Part shown: positions 27,181 through 39,529 of the stretch, piece after piece
How the letters are laid out: every line of letters starts with the position of its first letter
How positions within the stretch are numbered: the first letter of the stretch is position 1
Origin: Panopea generosa
Lineage: Eukaryota > Mollusca > Bivalvia > Adapedonta > Hiatellidae
Length of the DNA: 64,000 bases
NCBI GenBank assembly: GCA_029582155.1
Contig: CM055901.1
Span: forward strand, 42,123,616-42,187,615
Reading direction: 5' to 3'
Notes under the pieces: model-generated
What the model saw: the letters and a program-made list of their open reading frames with translations, nothing else
Database searches by the model: none
What the model was told of the DNA's origin: nothing
Program-made: the position numbers and the translations under genes

Positions 27181-28188
27181 ATATTTTAGAATACAATTAA
27201 TTTATTACTATTATTTGCATATTTCAATGAGATGTGCACGAGTATAATGTTTCCACTTTAATTGCAATATAACAGTTTTACGTACATTTGTTCACAACTA
27301 AGCACAAACTCGGTGTAACTATGTTTGGGGAAAATATAAAACTAAAGTTCAAATGAAACTGAAAATTGATAATTTTTATTTTGCCAAAATACCCAAACAA
27401 ATAGAATCATAATCATATAATTTTCCACATATCTATGTTTTGTTTGATTCACGCATGCTTTGATATTTTTGTATTTGGAGCAGTATACGCTTAAATCGAA
27501 ATAAAGTACATGTTTTGTATGTTCTATAACTAATCTTTATCGAAATAACACGGCAAATAGTGAATTTATATTACATCTTTATAATCTATATAATTATTTA
27601 TATTTTTGTTGCGCAAACCAAACCATGTTTAAACGTGCAACTAAATGAGCCTTGAAACCGTAGATAACCATTGATGTGTCATCTATTGTATAATAGGTAT
27701 TTTAAACATTATTGTATTGATCAGCTAAATATTGATATTTATGCTATAATTGATTAATTGTTGACCAAAATAAGTTTTATCATGCGTTTTACAATAAAAC
27801 ATTTATATAAACTACATGGTTTATATTAATGTGAAAGAACATTTCTTTTTTATCTCAATTTTATGTATCGACTTTACGATCAAATAATGGAAAAAGAGTG
27901 TATCCGAATGAACGAGTGCACTCAGTAGCGCACGAATAGTTCTGTTATCAGTTATCTAACTGTGTCTAGCGTATACTGCATATACTGCGCATCTGAGTGC
28001 ACTCAGCGTATCTGAGTGCATTCAGCATGTCTGAGTGCAATTGATCTATTTCATGCATTCAGGAGTGCGTTAATTATTCAAAATCCAGCGTTCGCGAACG
28101 GTCAAGGTCCGCTCCGTCTGCGCTCCGCTTACGCTCTGAGTGCACTCCGTTTGCGTGCAATTGGGGTACTTGAGCGGTTTAGGGTCTG

Positions 28189-29025
28189 TAATACACCACT
28201 GATAACTAAGTACATGTAATAAACTACAAGTAATGCATCACTGATAACTAAGTAATAAAATACAAGTAATGTACCACTGATAAGTATATTCGTGTAATAA
28301 ACTACAAGTAATGTACCACTAATAACTAAGTAATGAACTACAAGTAATGCACCACTGACAACTAAGTTATAAACTACAAGTAATGTACCACTAACAACTA
28401 AGTAATAAACTACAAGTATTGCACCACTGATAACTAAGTAATAAACTACAAATTAAGCACCACTGATATCTAAGTAATAAACTACAAGTAATGCACCACT
28501 AACAACTAAGTGATACATACAAGTAATGCACCAGTGATAACCAAGTCCATGTAATAAACTACAAGTAATGCACCACTGATAACTAAGTAATTAACTACAA
28601 GTAATGCACCACTGATAGCTAAGTAATAAACTACAATTTAAGCACCACTGATATCTAAGTAATAAACTACAAGTAATGCACCACTAACAACTAAGTAATA
28701 CATACAAGTAAAGCACCACTGATAACTAAGTACATGTAATAAACTACAAGTAATGCACCACTGATAACTAAGTAATTAACTACAAGTAATGCACCACTGA
28801 TAGCTAAGTAATAAACTACAAGTAAAGCACCACTGATATCTAAGTAATAAACTACAAGTAATGCACCACTTATAACTAAGTAATACATACAAGTAATGCA
28901 CCAGTGATAACTAAGTACATGAAATAAACTACAAGTAATGTACCATTGACAACTAAGTAATGAACTACAAGTAATGCACCACCGATAACTAAGTACATTT
29001 AATAAACTACAAGTAATGCACCATT
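28189..29025. repeat. 36-bp satellite, right part (about 23 units)
   Basis: Continuation of the 22710-24318 array after the 3.87-kb insertion. It contains some longer units with an extra TACATG inside AAGTACATGTAATAAAC, which are rare on the left side. Confidence 0.93.
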
Positions 29026-29500
29026 TTATGTTGCATTGTAGATTTTTGTGATTATGAAAAAACCTGGAAGAAATTATCAGTATAGTAACTTCTTGTCTAA
29101 TAGCTCTTCTATAGTGTAGTAAGAAACATTTTACTGACTTATCCTGGAAAATAGACTCCGATTAGGCAGATGAATGTTGCAGGCTTCAATTGTGTTGCTA
29201 TTGTAAGTTGTTCCACAGCGATTAAATTACCTGTTACTATCAAACATAATCAACAATAACTTGTTCTAGAAATTATTAATTGAGTGTTTTGACAGTCTGT
29301 AGAACAACAAAAATACTAAACTATACTGAAATTCTAAAAATAGAACTTATTAAAAACATGTTATTTTGTTTTGCTTTAAAGTAGTTTTTATACATCTGCC
29401 AATTGCAAACTTTATTTAACTGATGCAAGCACAAAAACAAGTAATATCAAATTTATGTACAAATGATGCATTATAACTATAGTGACAGAAGGTCTCACTG
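29026..29500. other. Intron, no gene recognised
   Basis: AT-rich sequence without a feature I can support. Confidence 0.4.
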
Positions 29501-29944
29501 AACAATTACCTCCCTTACATGACGGTAGCAAGATTATTACACCCAAGAAATTAGAGCTGTGTAAAGCGGTTGGGTAATTTTTTTTTTAAAAATGCATAAA
29601 ATGTCATATTTCTTTGTGCATATGGGAACATTGGAACATTTTCATGATTTCTGCAGAGTTTGGGTGACCCTGGGAACTGTTTGATGATGCTATAACAGTT
29701 TAAAGATGCGTAGTGATACACTGCAACAAATGGGCAGAATTGTCAAAAATGAAGGGGTGCCATCAAACCATCGAAATTGTGAAAAAGCAACCTGGTCAAC
29801 CCCATGTTTTTTTCTGCATATTTGGACCAACAGAAGACTATCTATGGAATAAGGCACTTTTAGAACCATTGGTAATGTATCCAGTGTTCCAGAAGTGCAT
29901 GTCTCTATATGTAGAACAGTACAAAATTAATTGGTATGTGAGAC
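29501..29944 (+). repeat. ~445-bp direct repeat, copy 1
   Basis: Nearly identical to 32116-32564: only a handful of substitutions and one ~5-bp indel (CTATCTATGGAATAAGG here, CTATCTTATTATGGGAATAAGG in copy 2). Starts AACAATTACCTCCCTTACAT and ends TTGGTATGTGAGAC. No TG...CA ends typical of LTRs. Open frames through it (29713-30057; 32321-32578) are broken differently and resemble nothing I know. Confidence 0.8.
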
Positions 29945-32115
29945 ATTCAAGAACCAGATCATTTTCGGTAGACGCTTGGAGGAAACTGCATCTTTGTGAT
30001 TCAGATTTACTTTCTTTTTCAAAATATGTCACTTTTTATGAGAAATACTGTATTTGAAACCACTAAATGGAAAAATAAATGTATGTTTGTGAAAAATGGA
30101 TGACTTTGAGAGAAATAAAGAAGTGTCACACAGGCAAAACCAAACTTGAAGCTAAAACAGTAAAGCAAATAGGGCAATGAGACTGAGCAGCTGAAAATTT
30201 GTCATGGAAATGTTGAAATCAGGATTTATTCAATTCAATGGAAGGAACACAAAGTGAGATCATCTATTTAACTGAAAAAGAAATGATCATGTATGCAAAT
30301 ACGCTTTGCTGCATCATGTGATAAGACTTGATTTTAGCCATCTGTCTCAAAATCCTGGCTAAAATGAATAGAAGTTTGCACTTAAAAACACTTGAAAGTC
30401 ACACAGAGAGACAGTGATGCTAACATATCACAACAAAAGCATGTCTACAGCATTCACTGCATCCAGATTTCATGATTCATGTAAGTTAAACCATTTTTTT
30501 GTGTTAGAAACTCATTATTTATGTATAATTCATACCCCATCCACATAAAAATGGTAACATTTGTCGCGATACTGTTTCCACTCTTTAGCGCATGCTTTTT
30601 GACTATACGGCTGGTCGCGTATGAGCAATATTGTTTTTATGTCGCTGTTTATCAATTAATATTATATTAATCATGAATTATGGAGAAATTTCCTGTTTCA
30701 TTATTTTGTCATTGATATTTGTTATCAACAACTCTGTATCCAGTTTTCGATATACCGACTGCCAAACTGTCGCGTTTCATTTTAATGGTATGGCGTATGA
30801 CTGCCATTTTTGTTTTACTGTCATTTTTTTCTCCTCATTGTTGATATATATGCGGCTGGGTCTGGCTTAAAAACAGTATTTACCTACTCTTGGACATTCA
30901 GGTAAATGGTAAAATGCGACATCTTTGAAATGACGCGAAACAGATTCGCGTAATAATTTCTCAGCGTTTAGTTAACCTGTGCTTGAAACTTTTGTACCAT
31001 CATCTGATTTCTTTCGGTTGTTCTTCTTATTTTTTTTTCAAATAAAAATACATGATGCTTGCTATAGAATATAGATTTTTCTCATTGAAGATGATGTTTT
31101 TTCACTGTCTGTTATTGAATGTGTACAATATTTTTCTCCACATTCAACAGTATAGCATTCTCAAATATAACAATTTCTAATTTTCATATAATTATTGCAA
31201 CAACTCTATTTTAACTGCCCATTTTTTTATGCCAGTTTTGGAAAATCTGTAAAGTAACGAGTCATCTCGCGACAAATATTTCTTACCGCAATATTCTTTG
31301 ATATATTTATTTCAAACTAATTTGTCGTAAAGATATGCGCTTTAGCAGACCGTCTTTTTGCAATGAGCTTAATGGTCCAGCTAAATATGCTGTATCCATA
31401 TTTTGTATCATTTTCTTTCATCGTTTCATTTTCTTGCTTTAAAGTGACTTTCATGCCCACCTTACTTTCATTTACTATTTTTATTGATAAAATAAACAAA
31501 ATAGTATTGGAATTCAATATATGCCTAATAGATACCTCAATTGGTAATGGATATATTCATAGTTGATAATGAATCTAATGCATGTACAAAAGTATGTTAT
31601 GCATTCATGTATTGAAAAAGGGGGCATGGTTAGTGTCATTGACATGCAAATTATTGCTGGGCACCTTCAAACATTAATATTTGTTTGTTATAGATATAAA
31701 AAGAAGTCAAATATATAGTTTTGCAACAAAACAGCATTATTTGAAGCAAAAACAACTATTTATCCATATATGGTCATGTATTTTGACACTTAAGTTATGT
31801 AATGTTGCATATACAATAAAATGAATATGCAGTCAGATAGATACACTATAGGAGGCAATACAAGGACATTTTCAAAGTATTTCTTTTTCTAGAATAATTT
31901 TTATTAAGGTACAATGGCTTAAAAAATTTGGCAGTTTTTCCTGTTTTCGAGTCGTCCGAAACTGATATATGCATTTGTGACCGCCATCTTATTTTGGAAA
32001 ACAGTTGTGCGATGAATTCAAAAGGCGTATTTTTATATTTAGAAATGGTAAAGGTTTGTTTGACAAAAATTTCAGTCATATGTCATGACAATTTCTACTC
32101 TTCAAGGTCTCTCTT
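29945..32115. other. Spacer between the two ~445-bp copies
   Basis: About 2.2 kb of AT-rich sequence with only short unrecognised open frames (30631-30870, 31363-31566, 31846-32079 minus). No reverse transcriptase, gag or transposase motif seen, which argues against an LTR element. Confidence 0.5.
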
Positions 32116-32564
32116 AACAATTACCTCCCTTACATGACGGTAGCAAGATTATTACACCCAAGAAATTAGAGCTGTGTAAAGCGGTTGGGTAATTTTTTTT
32201 TTAAAAATGCGTAAAATGTCATATTTCTTTGTGCATATGGGAACATTGGAACATTTTCATGATTTCTGCAATGTTTGGGTGACCCTGGGAACTGTGTGAT
32301 GATGCTATAACAGTTTAAAGATGCGTAGTGATACACTGCAACAAATGGGCAGAATTGTCAAAAATGAAGGGGTGCCATCAAACCATCGAAATTGTGAAAA
32401 AGCAACCTGGTCAACCCCATGTTTTTTTCTGCATATTTGGACCAACAGAGGACTATCTTATTATGGGAATAAGGCACTTTTAGAACCATTGGTAATGTAT
32501 CCAGTGTTCCAGAAGTGCATGTCTCTATATGTAGAACAGTACAAAATTAATTGGTATGTGAGAC
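32116..32564 (+). repeat. ~445-bp direct repeat, copy 2
   Basis: See copy 1 at 29501-29944. Similarity begins near AAGGTCTC just upstream in both and stops sharply after GTATGTGAGAC. Confidence 0.8.
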
Positions 32565-32943
32565 GAGAAGCAGGATAGTAAATACACTCTCTGGCTGACT
32601 GGCTGGCTGACTGGAAGCTGTTTGTCCATCTAAGCAAATGCAAGCTGATTGGATAGATCATATATATATACCCCCACAAACAAAGTTTATAGTATATCTA
32701 CTCCAAACCACTGAGTATATAATAAGTCTTTAACATATTAACTTTATATCACTTAATTAATGCATAAAACAGAATTGTCAAGGCTCACTGATGAAAGGCC
32801 ATCTCTGACACAAGGCTATTATTAAATATTTACCATCTCTAATGGCTGTCATGATCAGATAAGAGTGGAGATTGCCTTCATTTAAATGACATCTAGTGAG
32901 TAAAATCAATTGATTGTTTCTGCAAATAGTAAAATCTTACTTA

Positions 32944-33140
32944 AGTGGAGCGATAGTGTATGGATAGAGTATTGGCCACTCACACCAAAGGTTGCGGGTT
33001 AGATTCCCCGGTTGACCTGATGTCTCACATAAAACACACTCAGTACTGGTTCTACCCAAGAAGCGGACTCGAGAAGAATTCATATTATAAGCTCCGAGTT
33101 TTCATCGCAATTGAGGTAAAATAAATTAGTATAAACTTAA
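32944..33140 (+). repeat. tRNA-derived SINE, family 4
   Basis: GTGGAGCGATAGTGTATGG (A-box region), GGTTGCGGGTTAGATTCC (B box), ACACTCAGTACTGGTTCTAC, AAGCGGACTCGAGAA, then ATAAGCTCCGAGTTTTCATC. Same order as 46658-46870. Confidence 0.75.
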
Positions 33141-34045
33141 AAGTGAAATTTAAAAAAATACAGGATAACATTTGAAGCTTTGTTGCAATGCTATTTTGGT
33201 GCACGCACCATTTCAGACTGATGATTTTTATTGCTGCTCATAATTCAAGATGGCCGCCTTTACTAAAAATAGACTTAAATTGGAGACATTTCAGAAAACA
33301 TCTGTTCTGAAACCCCTATATATCAATGATCCTTGGGTAAATCATTATCAATTCTGTCTTATCGTCTACACAAATAATTCAAGATGAACTGCCATATTAC
33401 ACTTAAAAAAAAAATGAACGGACATTAAGTGGAAGCAATTTCGACACTGTCCCTCCAATTTGAACTTTAAGTCACATAATCACTTTTTCACATGTATCTG
33501 CATCCATTGTGTAAACAAAATGTTTGTTAAACCATGAAAAGTTTGATAAACTTCCTTTAATTATAGTACACTGGTTATGATCATTACTTTCATGAATTGA
33601 AAATTCAGTGAAATTTTTTTTTTTTTTAGCAGTTTCATAGAAATTCCAAGGAAAAAAGAACTTGCCATTTAAAGAATGATGAAGGGAATTTAATGTTATC
33701 TCTCTGGTTGTTTGTGTGGCGGTTCACCCATTGGGTCATTTGTTTGTTTGGCCGTTCATTTTTGTTCATTCATCAGTTTGTCTATGTATCTAATTAATAT
33801 AATATAGTGTATAGCTGTACAATCATATAGTATAAGTCTAGTTCAATATTTGTCAACATCACATTAATTTTTACAGCCCCTTTTTGACTTAATGTTTTAT
33901 AAAATAATAGTTTACAATCACTTTCTTTTGGAAGTATTCATGTATTGGAGTAAATATTTGGTATGTATCTGAATCATTATAAAATTGAAAGCTCATTAAA
34001 CTTCTGAAATTGTCGTTTTATGTTTTACTTTTCCAAATGATAGAA
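33141..34045. other. Intron, no gene recognised
   Basis: Contains a worn stretch (AATTCAAGATGGCCGCC, ACTAAAAATAGACTTAAA, around 33240-33300) like the body of the hairpin-class repeats at 43.3 and 61.4 kb. Otherwise nothing supported. Confidence 0.45.
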
Positions 34046-34047
34046 TA

Positions 34048-36976
34048 GAGCAGGGTCTGCCATTTACGAACACCTAAGCCATAAATATCATATGTTATTT
34101 TTATGTTGGGTATTTCCAAACAGTCATTACTGTATATATGAGTCATAGCCTATAGTGCATAGTGGTACATTTTCAAATCTCTTGCCGTATAATGTATTGG
34201 TTTAAAATCGAACAATACGTAATGCACCTGAACCAGCAATTTCCAAACATGGCATCTCTTCCGAACATCCATGGAGTGTATTTCCAAACAATTTGTACTT
34301 TTTAAAAAATAAATCAACATTTAAACATAGTACCCAAATTTCATCATAATGATGTATCTAGTTGACACAAATATGTTTAGTTAATATTTAAAGAAGTTAA
34401 CAGAACAAGCATTCAAACGGATAATTTTCTACTTCATCTTCTGTCATCTGACCAAAGTTGACATCTGTGCATCACCTGTGAAAAAGTCTAGGACATGAAG
34501 AGCAGGCAATCCATGTTAGTGGCTCATTGTCGTTGTATTCAGAGGAACATTAATAGCATTTTTTAGGGTTGATGTCAAAGTCAATCTCTGAACTATCATT
34601 TACTGAAAAATCCCTGTCCCATGACTCAATTTGTTCATACTTTCTTTTAAGGTTTGCTATCTTCTTGTTCAAGTCTGTTCCCTTCTGTTTTCTTTCTTTC
34701 TCTTCAGCTTTCTTAATCAGTTTCTCTTTACGCTTTTCTTTTTTCCGTTTCATATTTTCCTCGCGCTCCATCTTCTTTTTTTCCTCTTTGTTCTTTTCGC
34801 TATTGCTTTGCTAATTGAAACCTTTACTTTACTTCCTTCTTTTCCTGCATTTTGGTTTGGCTTTCTGTGTTGTTCTTGCTTCTGGCAATATTAGATATTT
34901 ACTAAAAGAAGATGATGGAGCTTGCATTAGATGGATCTACACCAGAGTGTGATGTTGATGTTGGGATTCACATTTTTGTGATGTTAGATGGTAACTCTGC
35001 AGATAATATCTCCTTTGGACTGGTTTCATCATGGCGTGGTACATCATTTGTTTCATCATTTACTACCAGTTTTAATACTGTTTCTGGTGTTGTGATCATA
35101 CTGGCATCTCCAGAACCGTTTGTGATGGTGAGGGACTGGTGTCTGGTCTTTTAAAAGATGACAGATTCATATTTACTCCTGTTGAAGCAACACTTTCTGA
35201 CAACACCGACGAAAACACTCTTGATGGTTCCATCTTTGTTGTTTTTAAAACAACAGATTTGTCAAGGGGGAATAAACCGGCATACCTGAAGGCTTTGATT
35301 GTGTTTTCTACAGTTGTTGATTTCTCCCAGGCTTTTCTGAATACTGAGGCGAAAGTTTTCTTTATAACAGTTTCAGGTGTATTTTGGATTTGGAAGTCCC
35401 TTACTGCCTGTGTCCAGTTCTCTTTTAGTATGCTAAAGAATCTCAGATCAAGTGGCTGTATCAGGTGAGATGCATGTTCCAGCAAGCAGTACATGTGGAT
35501 ACTGTTTCCCTGCATGCGTCTGATGCTTCAATAGTTACGTGGGCTGAATGCCCATCTACAAAGAGCAAGACGGGACGCTTTACATTTCTACTGTCAAGTT
35601 CTGGAATAAAAACACTGGTTAACCTCGCTGTTTGATCTGCTGACAGCTGCATCTTCAAAGCCATCTAAAACGTTATATCAATCTTTGGCCAGGGTAAACA
35701 ATCATTGGTCTGATGTAGTGGCCAGTAGCACTAGTGCATGCCAATACTATTATTTGGGTTTTGTTGCTGGACGTTAGGTTGTAAACATTTTTTGCACCTT
35801 TCATTGACCACACTTTGCCGCTTTTTTAACGATAAAGGAAACCCAGATTCATCGGCATTATAGATACGGGAAGGATCTCCAATCAATGCTGGTCGTTCAC
35901 TTTGTTTTATAAGAAATCTCTCAAACCACTAAACATGTCTTTATGCTTTCGGGAGTAATTACAGCCCTCTCTTTACCCAGTTGTATTGGGGATCTTTCTG
36001 ATATATCCGGATGATGTTTACAGAACCTATAATACCAGTCTTTGGTTTGCTGTCTTTGAAAGGGGTTTTCCAGCCATCAGTATCAAGTATTTTCTTTACC
36101 GTGACCAACAGTTCCTATCTACCATAACCTATCTCAGCCATATGAATCACCCATTCTGCGAGTCTTTTTTCTTCTGATTCTGATAAAACCGTCCTCAGCC
36201 CAGTTCTGTTTGATGAGTACATTTCCTTTATAGCATCATGTAGTGTTGTCTTTGGTATTTCAAATGACAGCGCAGCATAATTGAGAGACATGGCGCCACT
36301 TTAAACTAACTTGGATGCTTCAGCCAGAACATCAGGTCTTTATTTCTTCCTTGCACCAGCTTAACAGCTCATTCTACAATAAGTTATACACAGACATAAG
36401 TAATTGACTGTTTTTGCATACATAATATTTAATATATTCAATAAATAAAAAAAAATGGAGAAAAAAAAAGTTGGATGCTTCTTTATCCGGAATCGTAACC
36501 TTCTCGCTATTTCGCCGCAGTTAATCTTGTCAGAATTATATATTTATGTTCAGAAATACCCAAAATAATTTATAGCATGGAGGGTATTTCCAAACATAGC
36601 ATTCTTCATGTTTATTTCGAAGAAATGGTTCCATGCTTTCTGGACAAAGTGTTGGGAGGGGTCATATGTTTATTTTAAGTCATAATGTCACCGTTAATAA
36701 CAATAATACAAACTTGAAAATCTTAGCACTTATGCTCGGTCTCCTTACGTAACCGCTAAAATATCTTGAAAATTTCAAGTGATTCACTTACCTCAATATT
36801 TTTCAAAATAGACAAGAAAAATTCTCTTGGAAAATGTTGCAAAACAAAGTACTCTTCAGTTTGAAAAATTAGCGCAAAAAAAACCGGATGAACCATGTCA
36901 CAGAAGCAGGATAATAGTATAATATGTAGAAAAATGATCGGAACTAAACTCTGTTCAGAAATGTCCAACCCCGCTC
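34048..36976 (-). mobile_element. Decayed pogo-like DNA transposon (2.93 kb)
   Basis: Terminal inverted repeats GAGCAGGGTCTGCCATTT-ACGAAC (left) and GAGCGGGGTTGGACATTT-CTGAAC (right, other strand) lie just inside TA dinucleotides (34046-34047; 36977-36978), as expected for the Tc1/mariner/pogo superfamily. A minus-strand transposase relic occupies 34397-36360. The motif TTTCCAAACA recurs inside both ends (for example near 34115, 34285 and 36578) and may be subterminal binding sequence. Confidence 0.78.
34397..36360 (-). pseudogene. Pogo/Tigger-type transposase pseudogene with C-terminal PHD-like finger
   Basis: Read from 36360 downward on the minus strand. An HTH region (LNYAALSFEIPKTTLHDAIK, about 36295-36230) and a second DNA-binding region (TVLSESEEKRLAEWVIHMAE) match CENP-B/pogo N-termini. 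The DDE core keeps the first acidic block (RIYNADESGFPL), the second (VLLFVDGHSAH) and the third (ASHLIQPLD). A Lys/Glu-rich segment follows (about 34600-34771). The C-terminus reads CY-stop-CS, WIACSSCPRLFHR-stop-C, then FECLFC, the spacing of a PHD C4HC3 zinc finger. It is dead: stops at 36301, 36115, 35731, 34550 and 34472, others near 35940-35960, and a frame change around 35465-35515. Active relatives bind their TIRs and cut and paste DNA in the nucleus. Confidence 0.82.
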
Positions 36977-36978
36977 TA

Positions 36979-39397
36979 CATTTTTATTTGAGATACTTTG
37001 CAAATGAAAAAATAAATATAAAGCACATTATTAGTACATAATTAAGAACAGGTTTTGTTTACAAATTAATGTTCATCTCTTTCCGATAAACACTTCAGCA
37101 GAAAACAGGGAGTTACAAAGCTTGGACGGAAATGCGTCAGACAGTAATGTAATTCACTTCAGAGAGAAACATAGTATGGGGAACTGTAGGGGATGCAGTT
37201 AAAATTAAATAATAGCTTGCGGTTAGATATTTATTTTTTAAAGAAGATCCCTTTTATTCTTCACAAGCTTATTTATTGCTCTGAAGGGACAAATCATTCA
37301 TATAAAATTAAAAATAAAATTACTTTTTTAATAACTGTACTAACAAACCACCCTTTGTAACCTCTCAATATTGACAGCGATAAAGTGCTTTGTGACGTAA
37401 TAGAGCGTGCAATAGTATCAAGTGTATATGTGAGGGAGGATCTTGAGCAAGAGTTACCAGACCAAACTAATATTCAGTACTCATTGTTTTTCAGTGTGTA
37501 TAGATAATACTACGTTCAATACAGTTTTATTGCAGACATCAATATTTATTTTTTTAAAAATAAAAGAAAACCCAATAATGATGCATAATGTTAGTGAAGC
37601 CATAACTTTTCTAATCTTGTTAATGAACCCCTTATCTAATGGTCTTAATCCACACACTGCCACTGCTGTTCGTTTATTCTAAAAATAAACTGGTACGTCA
37701 CCTAAATATATATCACTTCATTATGCCCCAACTGTGTAATAAAAAATCTTAAGAGAATTACCTATTTTCTTATTTTCTACCATTGTAATATTATGATGAT
37801 CATATAGTGATGTCTCTGTTTACTATATCTTCTTTGCCAAATCTGAGAATATTGATAATGTGCACATCAAAATACATGTATTCATCTGTGTACTTCCAAG
37901 CACTGAACAGCCGAAAAGCAACTGAGCCACAACGGAATTTCAAAAATGTAAACAAAAGTTAAAAGCTTGTCCACTCATTTAAGAAATACACATTTCGATC
38001 AAAGTTATTTTTTTTCTCGCTTTTTTCAAAACTGTCACTAAGGGTTCTACAGGAATGGTTTTAGCAATACCGGTACTATCAACACATTCAATTGCAATCA
38101 TTTTTGTTATTATCAAAAATTGTGCATAAATGAGGCTTTAAGGTAAAGTTAGATGTTTGTCAATGTTGGTCATATTTTACAGGAGTTAATTATAATGTCC
38201 CTTTTCAACTAATTAAAATCATATTTTATGTTAGCATTAAATGGAGTTCTCTCGACATCGTTTTAATTTAAATTGAGATTTATGAAAAAAATAGCATCTT
38301 TTTATTTGGTCATATTTTAGTGATATTAATAAAGTGTAACATATACAATGTATATGAAATTCAAGAACTTGCACCAGAGTATTTTTGTGCAATCAAGCGT
38401 TAAATTTCAAAACTTGTTGTTTTTAAACCTGTGTTTTAATCAACCCCGGCATAATGATTAGATGTAATGGTAACGCAAACTGTATTTTATCTGAGTTAAA
38501 GTTATGATATTAATTTATCGCTAGAAATAAAATAAATAATTTCATAATGTTATTTTACAAGGGAAAACTGTGAAAATTGTCCAAAAAATATGCACCAGTC
38601 CAGGGGGCGCTGTTAACGAGAAACTGCGGTTATATATTTAAAAAGAACCAAAGCTTAAACCAAAGCTAAGACTTCAAAGATCAATTGTACAGATTTTTTA
38701 TAAATTACACAAGATGTCGAAAAATCTGATAGGAATGATGCAAGTTACCTTAAACAATGTTTATTTCCTTCTTCTACGAAATATTTTTATATGAGAACAT
38801 GACAATATTAAGTATTAATGACTGCATTAGGGTTACAGGATATCAACATACAAATAATCAGATGATAATATTTAGCCGATGGGAAGATGGGAAAATACAC
38901 GGTTACCTCAGATGCTGACATATTTCAAAACAGTTACCATTCAGGGGAAATTGTACTCTTTCTGTATGTGCTATAACTTTTAGTGCTAAGTGTCTCTAAA
39001 GGGTTTTGGCCATATTGTAATAATAACAAATTGTTTTGGTTTATAATTTGGAATCTGTGTTTTACTGGCGTTGCAGTGGCAGTGTCAGTTCTCTATCGGA
39101 GCAGGTTTGTAGATTAGGGATTGCCATAATATATTAGAAAACTGGCATGTTTTTGTAGCACTGTTTCAACATGTTCAAGGAAGTTGTGATATTTTATTAC
39201 ATTTTGAATACAGATTCCATTACAGATTCAGATACAGATACAGATTCATTTTTACTAGTTTTTGAATTCATCATTCATTTTCAGATTTTTGCAGTAATAT
39301 GTTATTTTCAGGATTCAAAGGGTACACAATTGCATTTATGCTTCACTGTGCACATACAATTTATTATTTTAGTAACAATTACAATTTTTATTTCCAG
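36979..39397. other. Intron before RPTP exon b, no gene recognised
   Basis: About 2.4 kb, AT-rich. A short (ACAGATTC)-type microsatellite lies at 39208-39250. A GGGGGCGCTGTTAACG stretch near 38605 resembles a dispersed repeat fragment. No exon-like segment between the pogo element and 39398. Confidence 0.5.
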
Positions 39398-39529
39398 CAA
39401 CAATGTGACAAATACTGGGGAGACATCTTTAGTGTACAAAAGCATGTGAAGCAGGGAGATGTCCATATATATCTACAAGATAAACTAGAGCTGTCAAAAC
39501 TTGTTATTCGTACATTCCATATTCGTAAA
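39398..39529 (+). CDS. RPTP exon b: D1, KCxxYW-like motif to VIRTF strand
   Basis: A TTTCCAG acceptor precedes and a GTAAGC donor follows; phase 0 at both ends; exactly 44 codons. It begins QQCDKYWGD, where classical PTPs have VKCxxYWP, and ends SKLVIRTFHIRK, matching the (Y/V)-x-IRTF strand that precedes the WPD loop. The missing Pro after YW and the missing Lys before Cys are deviations from active D1 domains. It joins exon a directly (FENAV then QQCDKYW, as in VEVGRVKCCKYW of R2B enzymes), so no exon needs to be missing in the 32-kb intron between them. Confidence 0.85.

Larger units (their letters stand above)
24319..28188. mobile_element. 3.87-kb TIR element of unassigned superfamily, TA target
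   Basis: The ends CAGACCCTAAACCACTCAAG-TACCCC and, on the opposite strand, CAGACCCTAAACCGCTCAAG-TACCCC differ at one of 26 positions and are flanked by TA (24317-24318, 28189-28190). Removing the element rejoins the 36-bp satellite in register (ACAAG-TA-ATACACCAC), so TA is the target duplication. Both subterminal regions are rich in GCGCTCCGTTTGCG-like words, in the same top-strand orientation at both ends. Inside are an ATT-rich tract (26455-26690), a SINE (27000-27180) and a ~180-bp segment present twice (about 25490-25670 and 26225-26400). No transposase frame is visible, so it is non-autonomous or gutted. Confidence 0.8.

Noticed and set aside
22710..29025. Regular direct repeats that could suggest a CRISPR array
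   Set aside because: Units are continuous tandem copies without unique spacers, and the genome is eukaryotic. The same holds for the 25-, 27- and 32-bp arrays.
29501..32564. LTR retrotransposon bounded by the ~445-bp repeats
   Set aside because: Ends are not TG...CA, no target duplication was seen, and the spacer shows no gag, protease or reverse transcriptase motif.
34569..34894. Phe/Ser/Leu-rich plus-strand open frames that look membrane-like
   Set aside because: They are the antisense of the Lys/Glu-rich segment of the pogo transposase relic.
7365..39397. A missing RPTP exon in the 32-kb intron
   Set aside because: Exons a and b join in phase and match the contiguous order of a PTP domain, so no extra exon is needed; none was seen.
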